This document shows, in pieces, positions 25,001 to 37,489 of a stretch of DNA of 64,000 nucleotides. Both the position numbers and the translations under genes were made by a program. How positions within the stretch are numbered: the first letter of the stretch is position 1; each line of letters starts with the position of its first letter. The notes under the pieces are model-generated. The model was given only the letters and a program-made list of their open reading frames with translations. It had not been told where the DNA came from and did not search any database. The stretch is from Geosiphon pyriformis (lineage: Eukaryota > Glomeromycota > Glomeromycetes > Archaeosporales > Geosiphonaceae), in contig JAAOMT010000226.1 in NCBI GenBank assembly GCA_016748015.1, positions 248,001-312,000 of the forward strand, in the 5' to 3' direction.

Positions 25001-27566
25001 AACAATGCATTAGTTGTTGGGAAAAATTAAAGTTTTAGGCTAAATTTCGAAACCAAAAACAATTGTTTATATTTTACGGACATGAATATTTATCCATTAG
25101 AAAATAGTTAACTGAACGCATAATTCAACCCCCAATTGTCAAAATAAAATTTATTGGACATTGTTTTCATGTGTGAAATGAGAATAATGTTCAACATATT
25201 ATTAAGATAAACAGAGTTCAATTACTTACTTTGGTCAAATTAAGATATTAAATTAAAACTTAAAAATATTTGCCCCATTTTTCCTTTTTAGTCTCATTTA
25301 TTTGAAATGACAAGAGCGAATACAAATATTAATGAATTTGAAGAGGATCAAGTCTAAAATTTTTCTTTCTCAAAGTTTCACAATATATATATATTGTTTA
25401 TTTTTATAAGGCTTTATTCTCATTTGAGCTCATTCAGTGATAATTTTCTAAAGTATCTTATCAATAATCACAAATATTGAATTGTTTTTTCTTTGAAGAA
25501 ATATCAAAATGAACTGGTTTCGCTTTAATTAATATTCTTCTCAAATTAAAAATCAAACTCAGTGGTAATGAATTCGATTATAACCAGATTAGGTCACACT
25601 AATACATGTAACCCAGTAAAAACTCAACTACAAACTTTAAAAACAGACAATTAATTTAAATGCATGAAAGAAATTAGCCCATGATTCCATTTACAATGTA
25701 CTATTCCAATAGAATTGTACTTGCCTTTTCTATCAAACTTCTCACCTGAGAGCTTTTCAATAAGATTAATAATTTCTTAATTTATCAATCATATCGGTTA
25801 ATTTGGATGAATAGTAGCACTCTATCAGAAATACCAGTAAACTGAGCACCTAACGTGTTTACTAAGCATCATATAATCCCCGTTAACCATTTAAGTGTTA
25901 GAGGAGATAGTTTTATTTATAAAAATACATTTTTTTTCTTTGCATTAAATATTAGTATACATAAAATTGTAGATTTTGGTAAGGAGAGACCTTTTTTACC
26001 ACAAAAGAATTAGATTATAATTTGAAACTGTCATTGTGTCTAATATGTAGGCTTTATATTGGACAAACAACATTATATCCTAAGGAGAGATTTCAAGTCG
26101 AACTAAACTCATGCAAAAAAAGGCTCATAAGTTTTAATATAATATAGTTTAATGTAAAAGTTTCCAATGCCAAAAGTTCTTCTATAGCGAAACTGATAAA
26201 ACAAATTTAGAATCTGACCAACTCGTTATTTTAATTTAAACTTTTTCTGAATTTCAATTAATCCAAATGTTACTCCTTTCCAATATTAAATAATAATAAA
26301 AACGAAAGAAACCAACAAGATATCATTAATTTGTGACTCTTTTCCAAAAAAAGCTTATCAAAAATTCTTGCAAGTATTCAAGAGTTAATGATTATAAAAA
26401 CAGCTTAGTTTACTCACGTTCGATGAATAATCACTACTCGATGAAATTGTGAATTAAAATATCTTACAAATTCGCTAAATCATGTGTATTCTTAAACATC
26501 TTTAGACTCGTCAAAAGTAGTTGCCAAACAACCCCGTCATCTAAATATATTTACCAAAAAAAGCAGTTTTCCAATCACTCATACCCAAAATCTTTTTTAG
26601 GAAGTTTCAAATTTACTGGCCTGTTGTTTCAAAACCTGATTTAAAAAATTAAAGTCTAAAACAAATAATAAATTAATTAAAAATTAGGAATTCGGGATTT
26701 TCTCATCCAACTATTTAAATTAGCCTACTACTAAAGAACAGATCAGAACAGAAAAGAACAGAACAGAACAGAACAGAACAGAACAGAATAGAACAGCAAC
26801 AGCAACAGCGCAGCGCAGCGTAGCAAAGTAAATAAATATATATGCCAACTTCCTAATTCAAACATCCAATCTTCAATTAGGGCTGTTACCCATTCTTATA
26901 CTTATGAAAATCATTTTCTATTTCTAGAGGGCCGGGTACTTTTGCTATTCAGGCAAACAAGAAATTTATCCCTTAAATTTCTCATTAACAGAGTGTAGAT
27001 CATTTTTCAATTTTGGGGAAAGTGAAAAGAGAAACAATTTTTTCATTCATAGATTCCCATTAAATCGACCCTTTTCCCAGTTATCACTCACCCAGTTAAT
27101 CGTTCAACCATACATCTATTGAATCAATAACCAATATTAGATGCGTGTTAGATTACCACCGGCAAGGGAATGTCAAAACATAAGTCCATACACGAAAGTG
27201 ACTCATTATTTGATGCATAATGTAATCTCCTAAAAAAATCCATTTTGAAATTATTGAACCAATTGCATCAAATCAATCAAACTTAAAAATGGTCGCGTTT
27301 CGAAACTTTAAATTGAGTTTACCAATTTAACCATCAAAAATTTTACCTTTTAACCCTTACATCCTCCTTCTCCGACTCCATTTCCTTCCGCAATCCTCCC
27401 TAAAAACTTCTCTTTTCATTCGCCTCAGTTCTTTCCAAAAAACAGTTCATATTTCAGTTCCATTCCTTTTATCTTGATCTTTGAACTGTGTTCATGGAAT
27501 GAATCAATTACAATCAAAATTCCAAGTTTCAACCATAATTTAAATTTCCACATTTTTTTGTAAAGA
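25001..27566. other. Upstream intergenic region of the GPCR gene
   Basis: AT-rich but less extreme than the desert. It carries a (GAACA)n tract at 26735-26830 grading into CAACAG and CAGCG units, about 0.75 kb before the GPCR start, and pyrimidine-rich DNA at 27345-27480. No coding exon is evident. The last few hundred bases presumably hold the promoter; I see no certain motif. Confidence 0.45.
26735..26830. repeat. (GAACA)n pentanucleotide repeat
   Basis: GAACA units with single-base variants, then CAACAG and CAGCG units. Confidence 0.9.
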
Positions 27567-29914
27567 ATGAATTCAACGGATCATGATCAAACTACATACA
27601 CATTCATTAGACTAACAAATGAACAACGTAATCTTATACATAATGTTTCCATACCATTAACTTCCGTATCGCTAATATTATCATTTTTGAGTGTTTTGTG
27701 TTTTGTGGTCATTCGTCGATACCAGCCTGAACTAGCTGATCGAGTCTCATTTCGGCTAAGTGCTGCAAATAATGCTAGTGATCTTGCGTTCTCAATATTT
27801 CACATATTGTCCGTGGTTTGGATGCAGCCAACAAGATTATGCTCTTTGGCGGTGTGTACATGCTACCTTTTCAAAAAACTGCTTTGTAAAAATGATTAGA
27901 CCATTTTATCAGAATAAAAAACGATTCAATCAATCACTAAAAGGATTTTGAAATTTTGTCAGGCTTGGGGATGGTCATTTTTTTCACTATTGTGTATCTT
28001 TTACACAGTTTGCATAGCGCTGGTGAGTGCTCTCTATTATAAATATCTGTTTCCACTTTTCTGGCATCAAGATTCAATTGGAAATTTTATTCTCACCTTA
28101 AAAATAAAAATTCTCTAGAATCTACAACTTATATTTATTCATGAATACAAAGGACGACATACTTTGGAAAAATATTATTATGCATGTCCGATTATTTTAG
28201 CTTTGCTTCTCTCATTACTGCCTTTTTCACAGAATATGTGGGGGTATGATGAGATTGAATCGTAAGTAAAAATTAAATCTTTTAACAAAATTTCTTTTAA
28301 ATATCTATTCATTTATATTTATTTGTGATTCTTGAAATCAGAACGTGCTGGTACCGTGATTCTGGCAAAGCATACAATTTTATTTGGCAGGGAGCAACAT
28401 TTTTTGGTTGGATCTTGATCTCAATCCTTTATGGGTTATCAGTTGTCTTTGTCGTCTTCAGAAAATTGCGGTCCGCTACAAGCCAAATGAATAAAACACT
28501 GGACTCTTTACCTATAACCAGTCCAGCTAAACGTCAATTTCTCGAGGCAGTCAAACAACGTACTCTCGTGTCGGCAGTTGTACAAAGATTAATATGGTAC
28601 CCAATTATACCAGCAATGACCCAATTAACTAACTGTGTGCTTGAGATTCAAATATATGTTACGCAAGTTGTTTCGTTTCGGTTATTGTTGATTTGTTATA
28701 TCGCTGCTTCTATTCAAGGTAAGAATTCAATGATTTGAAATTTTGTATTTAATGAACTTCATTCTCAACACTCATCATTTCCAGGTACGTTGAACGCCAT
28801 CGTATTTTCACGAGATATGGCTATGATACGAGGATTTGAAAGTCTTCGAATCTATTGGTGGAAAACATACGTCAATCCATTTGAAGAACAGTATCCAAAA
28901 TTCTCACACAACAAGTCAGCTTACTTCCAAAAAGAAACTCATAGAGAACCTGAGCACTCAAAAACCGATTTGATTGAGTTGGACGATTTCGATAATAATA
29001 CAAGAGTCAATTCTCGAGATTTAGGAGCAAGTGGAATGAATCAATTTAACGCCCATTTAAATAACAATAATCCAATGTACCCATCTATTCCAGACTTTGG
29101 CAGTGTACTACAAGATATCTCATCATTTGATCGCGTTTCACTAAATATTGATTTAGAAGCGCAAGACGACGAAATCACAGAATCATTTCCATCGGTTTGG
29201 GAAAAAATTCGGTACTTTCTACTAATAACCATTATTCGAGCACCATCAGATCACGAAAAGTCCTTTCTAAATCATCCAGTCAAATCACCATCAACATCAA
29301 CATATATCATTCCAAGTGATGATACAATTCAAGTTCCTTCCAGGAACGAATCTATCCTTAATATCTACACCAGGAATGAAAATGAGCAACAAACTGGATT
29401 AAACCATACATTGAAACCTGAAAGGTTTGAAAAAACTCTCATCACCAGCGCCGCCGCCTCAACAAAAACTTCCCAAACAAAATCACTCGATTCTACAATT
29501 TCCGAAGATTCCGCTCAATCACCGTCATCTGCTAATCTGCACATGAAAAAAAGCTCATTTCTTGGAAGAATTCCAAGTTTCAAAAGCTTGACAGATAAAA
29601 CTTCATCTTTTAATTCAATTATGCCTATTTCACCCGTCGCTACATCAACAATTGATCAATCAAAAAAACATAGGAGTAGTCATTGGAATAGAAATGCGCA
29701 TAGCTCGAAATTTGATATTTCTGGCATGTTATTAAGTAATGATTTTGGAATTAATAGCATACCACAAAATATTCATACATCTCCGAAAAGCTCAGTTTTA
29801 GCAGATGAGGAGATAGATGACATGGAAAGCGATTATTCTCCATCGCTTCGATCATTTTATCGGCAGCTTAGAGCTTTTAGCAATGATATCGAACTAACGT
29901 TAAAGCAATTGTAA
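27567..29914 (+). CDS. Seven-transmembrane G protein-coupled receptor, 664 aa
   Basis: Exons 27567-27851, 27963-28022, 28119-28261, 28342-28718 and 28785-29914 join in phase (1995 bp) across four GT-AG introns of 66-111 bp. The product has seven hydrophobic helices at about residues 27-49, 67-86, 92-118, 136-155, 177-202, 244-266 and 272-296. Cys92 at the top of helix 3 and Cys165 in the second outer loop can form the usual disulfide. The motif after helix 7 (FESLRIYWWKTYVNPF) looks like an amphipathic helix 8. The cytoplasmic tail of about 360 residues is rich in Ser, Asn and Thr with many possible phosphorylation sites. By family this is a plasma-membrane receptor signalling through heterotrimeric G proteins, of the cAMP-receptor-like or Git3-like kind found in fungi. 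The ligand cannot be told from sequence. Complete and undamaged. Confidence 0.88.
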
Positions 29915-32616
29915 AAATAGAATTAAATTAATTTTCCAAAACCTGAATTTTCTTTCGAGTGGAAACTTGATTTTGGAAGAGGGAAATCCTCTGGCTAGGA
30001 AAATAGTCAAAAAGCAATTCTAAGCCCGTTAATAAATTTGTAAATTTCTTACTACTTTAAGGTTAGTAAAACTTGTCCTATTTTAATTAAATTTAAAGAG
30101 ACATCGTTCAAAAGGGTATTAATTCGTAATTGAATGTGTTTTCGGAGCTTTTTAAAATGAAAAGGTTTAATAATTTTGGGATGACGATATGACTGGTAAT
30201 AAGAAACTTTTCATTGGCTATTAACTTGATATCAGATAAAGAACTTTGAATTTTTAATAATATCACATGTACTATAAAACTTTTCTCATGATCAGTCAAA
30301 ACAATATCGGATAAATCTTTGATGTATACGTTTAAAGTTCTTTCAGTTAACAACGTTTTATTCCAAATAGCAACTTGATACTATAACTTCCTGTCAAATT
30401 TTGGAAAACTTTCTCACCGCTTTTTTAATTAATTTTAATTAAATGAATTGTTAAAAGATTGGTAAGAGAATAAACTTTTAATCTTGATTATTTGATTTTA
30501 TTATTATTATTATTATTATTATTAGAATTTCACACATTAGGAATTATATATCAGGACTAATATTTTCTTGAACATTTTTTTCCGTCTGCTCATCGAAAGG
30601 TTGTTTGTAATAAAAATACCATAAATTTTGAAGGCACCAATTTAAATGTGAAATTTATACAGCTAGTAGAAGTTTAAATTCCTCTTTCTTATTGTCAGAT
30701 GTGTGATAAACTTGGAATTTTGTAGACTTAGATGTAAATTATTTAATCACTGAAATAATTGAAAATTCGTTTTTGGTCTGTGTTAGATTTCATTTAACCA
30801 ATTTCGAACAAGACTTCGAGATGAATTAAAGTAAGTATACATAGCAATTGCTTCTCTTGACAAAGAGGAATATTCGAACAGACAGCTGCTGTGCGAGAAA
30901 ATCTAAGCATATTCTTGGTTACACAAATCTTCAAAAATAAAGAAGGTACTGGACAAATTATTTCAGGCTGACATGAACAATATGTTTTCAATTAACTCAA
31001 TCTGAAAATATGTAACTGTTGTTCAAGTCAGAAAAAACTCCAAAATAATAAAGTATTTTATCAAAATCCCAATAGTTGCACCAAATCACATGAATAATAT
31101 ATTGTAAGTTCGATAATCAAGTTAGTATGATGTATATTCTCAATTTTGCAATTATAAACTCATATTACTCATTAATTCCATTAAAATAATTAAACACACA
31201 TATATTTTACATTGTTTTTTATTACATTCATTAATGTCATGTTTAAAAAATAAATTATATAATAAGAATCAAGAACAAATAATTTTCCAATGGGTATAAT
31301 TCAATAAATTTTGATAAAAAGCAAAAAATTTTAATTCACAGTATTGTATTTTTACAGGCATCGGAAATAAATTTTAAATCTTTATATAAGTTAAATTTTT
31401 TAATATTTATCCTTAAAATTAAGATAAATATTATTATCATTTATGAATTAAATAAAAAATAATAAAAATAACAGAGTTGAAATAAATTTTTTGATAATTT
31501 TTGTATTTTTTATCAATTTAGCCAGGCTTTAATTTTAAAAAAAATACAGTATTGTTATATAATAATAAAAATGCTAGAATATTAATACTTAAATATTAAA
31601 ACAAAATTTATAATTAAAAATATTTTTTTTATTTATAATATCAATAATAACAAAATATGAAAAGTTGAAATCACTGTTAAAATAAAATAAATTCTTTCAA
31701 ATATTGAGCTTAAATAATTTCAATAGAATTTTTAATATATTAACAAAAGTTGAATAAATAAACTTTTTAAAAAAATAAACAGCATTAAATAATTGATAAT
31801 TTATTTTTATAAATTAAAAACAATTAAAATACAGAATTTTCTTGAAAATTATATATATATATGTATTGTAATGTTATAAGTCGGAATAATATGTTAAGAA
31901 ATAGCAAAAAGTAAGATAACTAAAAACAATATAAATCTAATTTAAGAAAATATTAAAAAAAGATCAAATTAGTTATTTAGATAATTTTATTAATGTAATT
32001 AGTTTCAAAATCACAGTTAAAGATTGAAAAATAATTTGTAATTACTGATAAAAATAATACAGTTGTTATAATTCCAATCTCAATTGGTGCTTTTAAAATT
32101 TAACAATTATTTATTCAATGAATTGCAAAAGCAAGTTACTTATTTCTTAAACTAATTTTAATTACAATTTAAGAAAAGAGGAAGATTAACTTTAAGAAAA
32201 TGTTTAAGATAATTTGAAAACTAGGTAATATTTCTGGCTTTTTTAAATAATTAAAAAACCTGCCTTATTTTTCTTTGCAAATAATTTTTTTGGATAGATT
32301 ATTTCTTTCTAATTCTTCATTTTTAATATTTTAATATTAAAAATTTTACAATTCAAATATAGTTATTATAGTCTTTTTAAAGAAAAAATGGCGAATCTGA
32401 AAAAAATAATTACCTTTGATATATATTTTTGAAGTTAACCTAAAATTGGGTTAGACTTATAAAAATTAGCCTAATCATGTAAATTGAATCAAATCACCCA
32501 CCCAAAAATGTAAAACTCAATTTTTTTTGCAGATAGACAATGATAATTTAAAAGGTTTAAAAACAATTAAAAATAAGATTCTGATAATTCAAATGTATAT
32601 CAGTAACAATATTAAG

Positions 32617-32664
<48 letters not shown>

Positions 32665-33193
32665 TATAATAATAATTTTTAGGTCTTTTTAACAAAATAA
32701 AGAATTATGATGTTTACAAATGAGACTCAAAAAGGGTTTGAAATCTGTATGATTAGACCTTCATGACTACCGTCATATTAAAAATCCTTAAGATTTGTTG
32801 AAAAAATAATTTGTAATTACTGTGCACGTGAAAAAAACTTAACAAACAACAGGCAAAAGTTATCACATATAAAGGTTTTTAATTTTTTATCCATCCCAAA
32901 TACTGCAAAAGCTCATGTAATAGACTTCATTTTCACTATTTCCAAAGCAGAATCAAATTTGTGGCTTTTTACATAATTCATACTAATACATGTTTAAAGA
33001 ATGTGAATCTTTGCTAAAAACTAGGTTGAAAAAGTTACTAAATCCAATGTCACAATCTTGGAAATTGATTATCGAGAGTAAAGGCGAAAGAATTAAACTT
33101 TGAATTTTATATCAATAATAACTTTTAGCTTCAGCCTTTCTAATAATATATTCGTGGAATTGTAAATTTCACACACTTTATAGTAATTCCGTC
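29915..33193. other. Intergenic with eroded repeats
   Basis: Downstream of the GPCR the DNA becomes very AT-rich again. It includes (ATT)n at 30498-30523, (AAT)n at 32620-32665 and the second copy of the eroded repeat. A minus frame at 30108-30353 has plausible composition, but it lies where the GPCR 3' UTR is expected and has no splice support. Confidence 0.45.
31870..32110 (+). repeat. Eroded dispersed repeat, copy 2
   Basis: Less eroded partner of 21340-21560; similarity is collinear over about 230 bp. It may extend left to about 31200, where both copies share ACATTxTTTATTA-like stretches. Element type unknown. Confidence 0.5.
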
Positions 33194-34150
33194 TTAGAGA
33201 TTCAGCCATAGAAAGCCCCCAGGTGGACATTGCATCATCACCTCAAAATGAGTACCATTATGCGTAGCATAATTACTGGTTGAGAATTGGTTGTTACATA
33301 GCTGTAAACAAATAAGGATGAAGATGAAGGTGAAGTCGATTCAAATAAATAATCCTTTAAATTTCGGGAAAGGACTTTTAAAAATGTTCACCTGGCTCTC
33401 TTCAATAAAATGATCTGGCCCTAATGCTGGGCCTGCATAAATAAATAACATTCCTGTAGAACATAAAAAATCATCTGATTCAATCCGATATTCCATCATC
33501 GGGTGGGTGTAAAATGATTCAGAAACACTCGGTGGTAGCCTTGGAACATAATCATCCATATTAGTAATCCGGTGAATAAACATCTTATCAGCATGTGAAT
33601 TCACATAATGCGCAAATTGACGATTGCCAACTTGAGGTTGTCCTAAAGTATACACACTTATGGTTTGTTTAAGGTTGAGCACTATTAATTCTAGCATTCC
33701 AAGTAAAACATATACTGAAATGCTCAAAGTAAAATGATTAGTTTTAAATTAAAAAAAACCAAATATATTTCTATTCGGGAAATTCTATAAGCCTCTTACC
33801 ACCACCCGAACCATGTCCAACTCCGATGACATTTTGGATTGCTTCATTTTGAGGTTGATTATCATAAAATTCTTTAAATTTTGGTTTTTGATTTTTGCTC
33901 CATCTATTTGACGATAAGGAACCAATATATTTGGCCTATTTCTCCAGTATTCCTCATTTCCTAATGGTTCCCCTTTTATCGTAATTATCGCGTCACTAAT
34001 AGTAAAAAACCCCGCTGCAACAGAATCGGAACCATTCTGTCACGACAAAATTATTTTGAAAACCGCAGCAACCATTGCGTATTGATCGACATAATCTTGT
34101 ACAAAAAAGTATTTTAAGCTGCTACCGTTACTGGGCTGATTATCGTAACT
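33194..34150 (-). pseudogene. Class-3 lipase (alpha/beta hydrolase), 5'-truncated and broken
   Basis: The two downstream exons are clean: 33392-33714 and 33194-33301 (stop TAA), joined by GT-AG introns at 33302-33391 and 33715-33799. They carry the TLGQPQVGNRQFA block, NMDDYVPRLPP with the expected catalytic Asp, and GPDHF with the expected His. The exon ending at 33800 carries the nucleophile elbow as GHGSGG instead of GHSLGG, so Gly stands where Ser is expected. Farther upstream, homology (SLKYFFVQDYVDQYAMVAAV) continues but hits an in-frame TGA at 34040-34042 and then changes frame between about 33860 and 33935. The N-terminal exons are absent because homology ends at about 34150 against the next gene. 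Lipases of this family cleave acylglycerols. Probably a pseudogene, though an undetected small intron could explain the frame change. Confidence 0.72.
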
Positions 34151-34160
34151 TACGACATTT

Positions 34161-36085
34161 TTGAGACTACTCCAGGAAGCAACGAAACAGTTAGATAAAA
34201 TTTTTGTTATGGAACGTGAACCACGCCTTTATTCGACAAGATATTTTGAGTATCTTTGTACTCCAGATATGAAATATGTCCATGACTACTTCAAAAGTCG
34301 GAAAGCATCTACCTGGTGTATTCAAAGTTATATCGAGTATATATGTGAAACCGAGATGGAGCTTGACTTCGTTCAATATTGCAATCTTTTCACTGATAGC
34401 TTGGCTCAACTAAATAAACTTGTGGTTACGCCTAATCCAATCAGAGCTTTCTGTAACAGTTACATTACGTGGCTGAAGGTACAGTATTATTGCAATTTTC
34501 GATTAATACATAAAACCCAAAACTCATACAAAAACTCGAATAATTATAGTCTAATGCGGGAGTAGCAATAGCAGGAACATGTGCCACATTCTTCGAAACA
34601 AAAAAAGCGCATAAGCGATTGGTTATCATTCACAGCACTACTGAGGTGGGTTAGTATGCATGTATGCACACTTGTTTCGAACGGAATACTCACATATTAT
34701 CACCTGCAGGATTTGATATGCCTTAAGGCAGAAACTGATATCTTCCAAGCCCATTTGAAATTAGGGTCTGTTCCGCCTATTCTTCTGCCTGCACCCAAAA
34801 CTCCACCTCAAACTTTCATAGATTTAACGCCATCGAAGTTAACTCCCAATAAGCGACCATATGAAAAGGAAGAACTTCAGCTGTAAATCCCGTTTTTCTA
34901 CCTGCTACGTATCACTTTACAATAAGAGATTCTTAACTTTGCTCTCTTTATATGGTAGATTCATCCAAGATGTCTCTATAGTATGTGCATTTGGGGAGAC
35001 GATTGAGGAGTTGTCATTAAAAATTGGAGAGGAACTTGCTGTGGAGGTGTCCTCAATGCGTGATATTAATCCTGCTGTATGGACACCTGCCTTGGAGAAG
35101 TATCTTGATGCTATCTTCAATGAAACAATGGATAATTTCCAAACTAAAGTTCGGACTAAATTGTCAGGGGATGGAGATGAGCCTTTTAGACTTTATTGTG
35201 AAAAAGTTCTCACTGACTTGTATGTAAACATTAATATTTATTTGTATATTAATATCAAAGAAGATACCAATAATTGCTTTCATTTAGTTACTATCTTATA
35301 GATGTCAATCCTACAATGAGCAGAAAAATAGGAGAACGAAAACACATATTATATCAAGTATCCGCTTTATTTAAATATTACGAAAGAACTTTTCTTAACC
35401 TGGAATTTGATTGGATCGAATCGCAAGCTCGCACTGCAAAAATAATGAAATCATCAACCAATTCTGGAATTGTCCAAGTGGATATTAAGGCAACAAGATC
35501 CTATGATGGATTAGATATTTGGCACATGGAAGTTGCAGGCCCTCCTTATAATGCAAATGAGAAGCATACTTTAGATGACTTAAAGAAAACACTCCGAACC
35601 GATATTCTGAATTTGATTGCAATATTACGGGAGCATCTCGATTGCGAAGTGAAACTTGCAGCGAAGATTAGGGTGTTTAGCACCCAGTCAATAAGTAAGT
35701 GCATGGTATATGGTCTATGTTAAGAGGTTGTATTTTCTAATATTCTATTCCCATCACTTCAGACCATCGACTTACTCTTTATGCTCTCAGCATGCTTCCT
35801 GATGGACATTTTCTTGTAACAGAGCTCGCTACAGCCACAATACCTTTCGGTTTTAATGCCCGGAGCCAATATAAAGCTATCCTCAGAATGATGGCTATCT
35901 TTCATGTATGTGTTTAGATTAGGTACCTGACCATATTTTTATTTCTGGTGATTTATATGGTTGTATCTTTTCTGTAGGATGAAATGATAAAGCAGGAGGC
36001 GTTGATGGAAAAAATTAATCGATCTGTACTTAGAACTAAAGAAACAAAGGTCCGTGATGTGTTAAGGATGCCTGAGTTAGAATAA
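34161..36085 (+). CDS. Seven-exon orphan protein, about 494 aa
   Basis: Exons 34161-34478, 34575-34649, 34710-34882, 34959-35219, 35288-35694, 35763-35905 and 35978-36085 join in one frame (1485 bp) through six short GT-AG introns. The exon 4/5 junction is the least certain (donor GTATGT, acceptor TTTAG). The first ATG in frame is at 34209; an earlier exon could join at CTCCAG 34174. The N-terminal half is helical and charged. The C-terminal half carries RKIGERKHILYQVSALFKYY, then a block around SYDGLDIWHMEVAGPPYN, KHTLDDLKKTLRTDI, and NHRLTLYALSMLPDG. I know no function. It resembles multi-copy orphan families of Rhizophagus. The D-G and E-V-A-G-P spacing hints at a degenerate restriction-endonuclease-like fold, an inference only. 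Decayed inverted relatives lie just downstream. Confidence 0.7.
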
Positions 36086-36216
36086 ATGTCATTTATTTTG
36101 TAATTTTTTACGAGTCAGTTTCTCACTAAGTAATAATCAATTTATTTTATAAAATTGTCATTAATTGCTCTTCTAACTCTTTTTTCTCATTTTCTATTCA
36201 TGAATGTTGCTTATCT

Positions 36217-36330
36217 AATATTTTTAAATATTGAGTTTCTATTTGCTATAGCTATTCAATTTTTTTTTCTTTTCAATAAGCCACTTTGATGATTAGAAAA
36301 TATTTGGCCTGCTATTTTTTATTGAATTGA
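36217..36330 (+). repeat. 3' flank of the orphan gene, repeated inverted at 38018-38130
   Basis: This stretch after the orphan gene (TTTTCAATAAGCCACTTTGA inside it) matches the minus strand of 38018-38130 closely. It shows that both loci derive from the same duplicated unit including non-coding flank. Confidence 0.8.
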
Positions 36331-36477
36331 GATAAGCTTCGAAAAAGTTTGGTTTACTTATATATGTAATATAAATAACAAAAACCGAAAGTATAATTAA
36401 AAAATAGATTAAGATTTATTATTTTAAAACACAACTTTTAAAATTTTCAAAAAAAAGGCTTATCTGTCTTAATTGAA

Positions 36478-37400
36478 TCATTCAGGTAAAGTTCTGTGGA
36501 CAGTGGAACCAGCGTCTTGCTGGGACTATTAATTGTATAAAAGCACATAATGTCCTTTGCTACAGGATAACAAATTAAAAAGTTAATACTACCGAAATAT
36601 AATGGATCGAGCTTGCTAAAATTGGCTATGAGATCTTTGGCAGTTTCAAGATTGTTCGTGCAGCCCTCTCTTCATTTTTTTCACTAGTACATCTTTAACA
36701 TATCCAAGAAGATCAGGTCTATTTTGTATTGTCACTGGAGTACTTTTTGAGACCCTTAGAAAACAAAGTATAAAATTATTGTTAGACATGGAAACAAAAA
36801 CTAATAAACACTAAGAACAGCACACAAAATGAGAACATACTTCTCAGTTCTGTTACGGGAAAATTTGATTCGAAAATCAGAGCTACTGCGAAGTAATTCT
36901 AAAGGACGTGTGGTTAATATATCCACGGAACCAGCCAGCTCTATTTCGAATTCAATTTTGGTAAACCTCGTCTCAGAGAGGGCAGCCTTAATCACAAATG
37001 CTAATTCACTCGCCCTATCTATTTCATCATAATAGATACAATCATCAAGTTCTCGAAACTGGCATTTGTCAAAATAAGATATTATTGTTAATTATGAATA
37101 GATTAAGAACAGCTAATATGAAAATCAAGGTCATACTTTTCCTAAGTCCGAATATAAAATCACGGGAAGCTTTGCAAGAAGAGACATTAATGAGATCCAG
37201 CAATTGAATGAGGTTTTTACATAGAAATCTTTGTCTTTGGGCTCTATTGTTGAAATTGTTAAAAACCGAGTTTTGGGTTTTATGTATTAATCGAAAATTG
37301 CAATAATACTGTATCTTCAGCCACGTAAGAGAAAGCTCTGATTGGATTAAGCGTAATCACAAGTTGATTTAGTTGAATCTTGAAAATATGATGTTAAACT
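36478..37400 (-). pseudogene. Inverted decayed orphan-gene relative (mosaic)
   Basis: On minus, 37400-37260 closely matches plus 34390-34530 (exon 1 end and intron 1 of the orphan gene), including CCAATCAGAGCTTTCT. The splice donor AAG|GTACAG has become AAGATACAG. Next come exon-like pieces: 37205-37140, then one ending before 36840 that reads YYDEIDRASELAFVIKAALS and SVDILTTRPLELLRSSSDFR. After an intron near 36760-36840, the piece starts VSKSTPVTIQN and runs to LVPLSTELYLNDS at about 36490. Two frameshifts (near 36675 and 36640) break the last piece. The later part differs from the plus gene, so this is a mosaic of two orphan genes or a longer gene of the same kind. Not functional as it stands. 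Confidence 0.6.
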
Positions 37401-37489
37401 TAATAAGTAGTAAGTAGCACAATGCAAAAAAAGACAAATTAAGAAATCAAATCTGGATTTAGTTGGACCATATAATACCAACTATTATC

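Noticed and set aside
30108-30353. Minus frame of 81 codons downstream of the GPCR
   Set aside because: Plausible composition, but it lies where the GPCR 3' UTR is expected, with no family match or splice signal.
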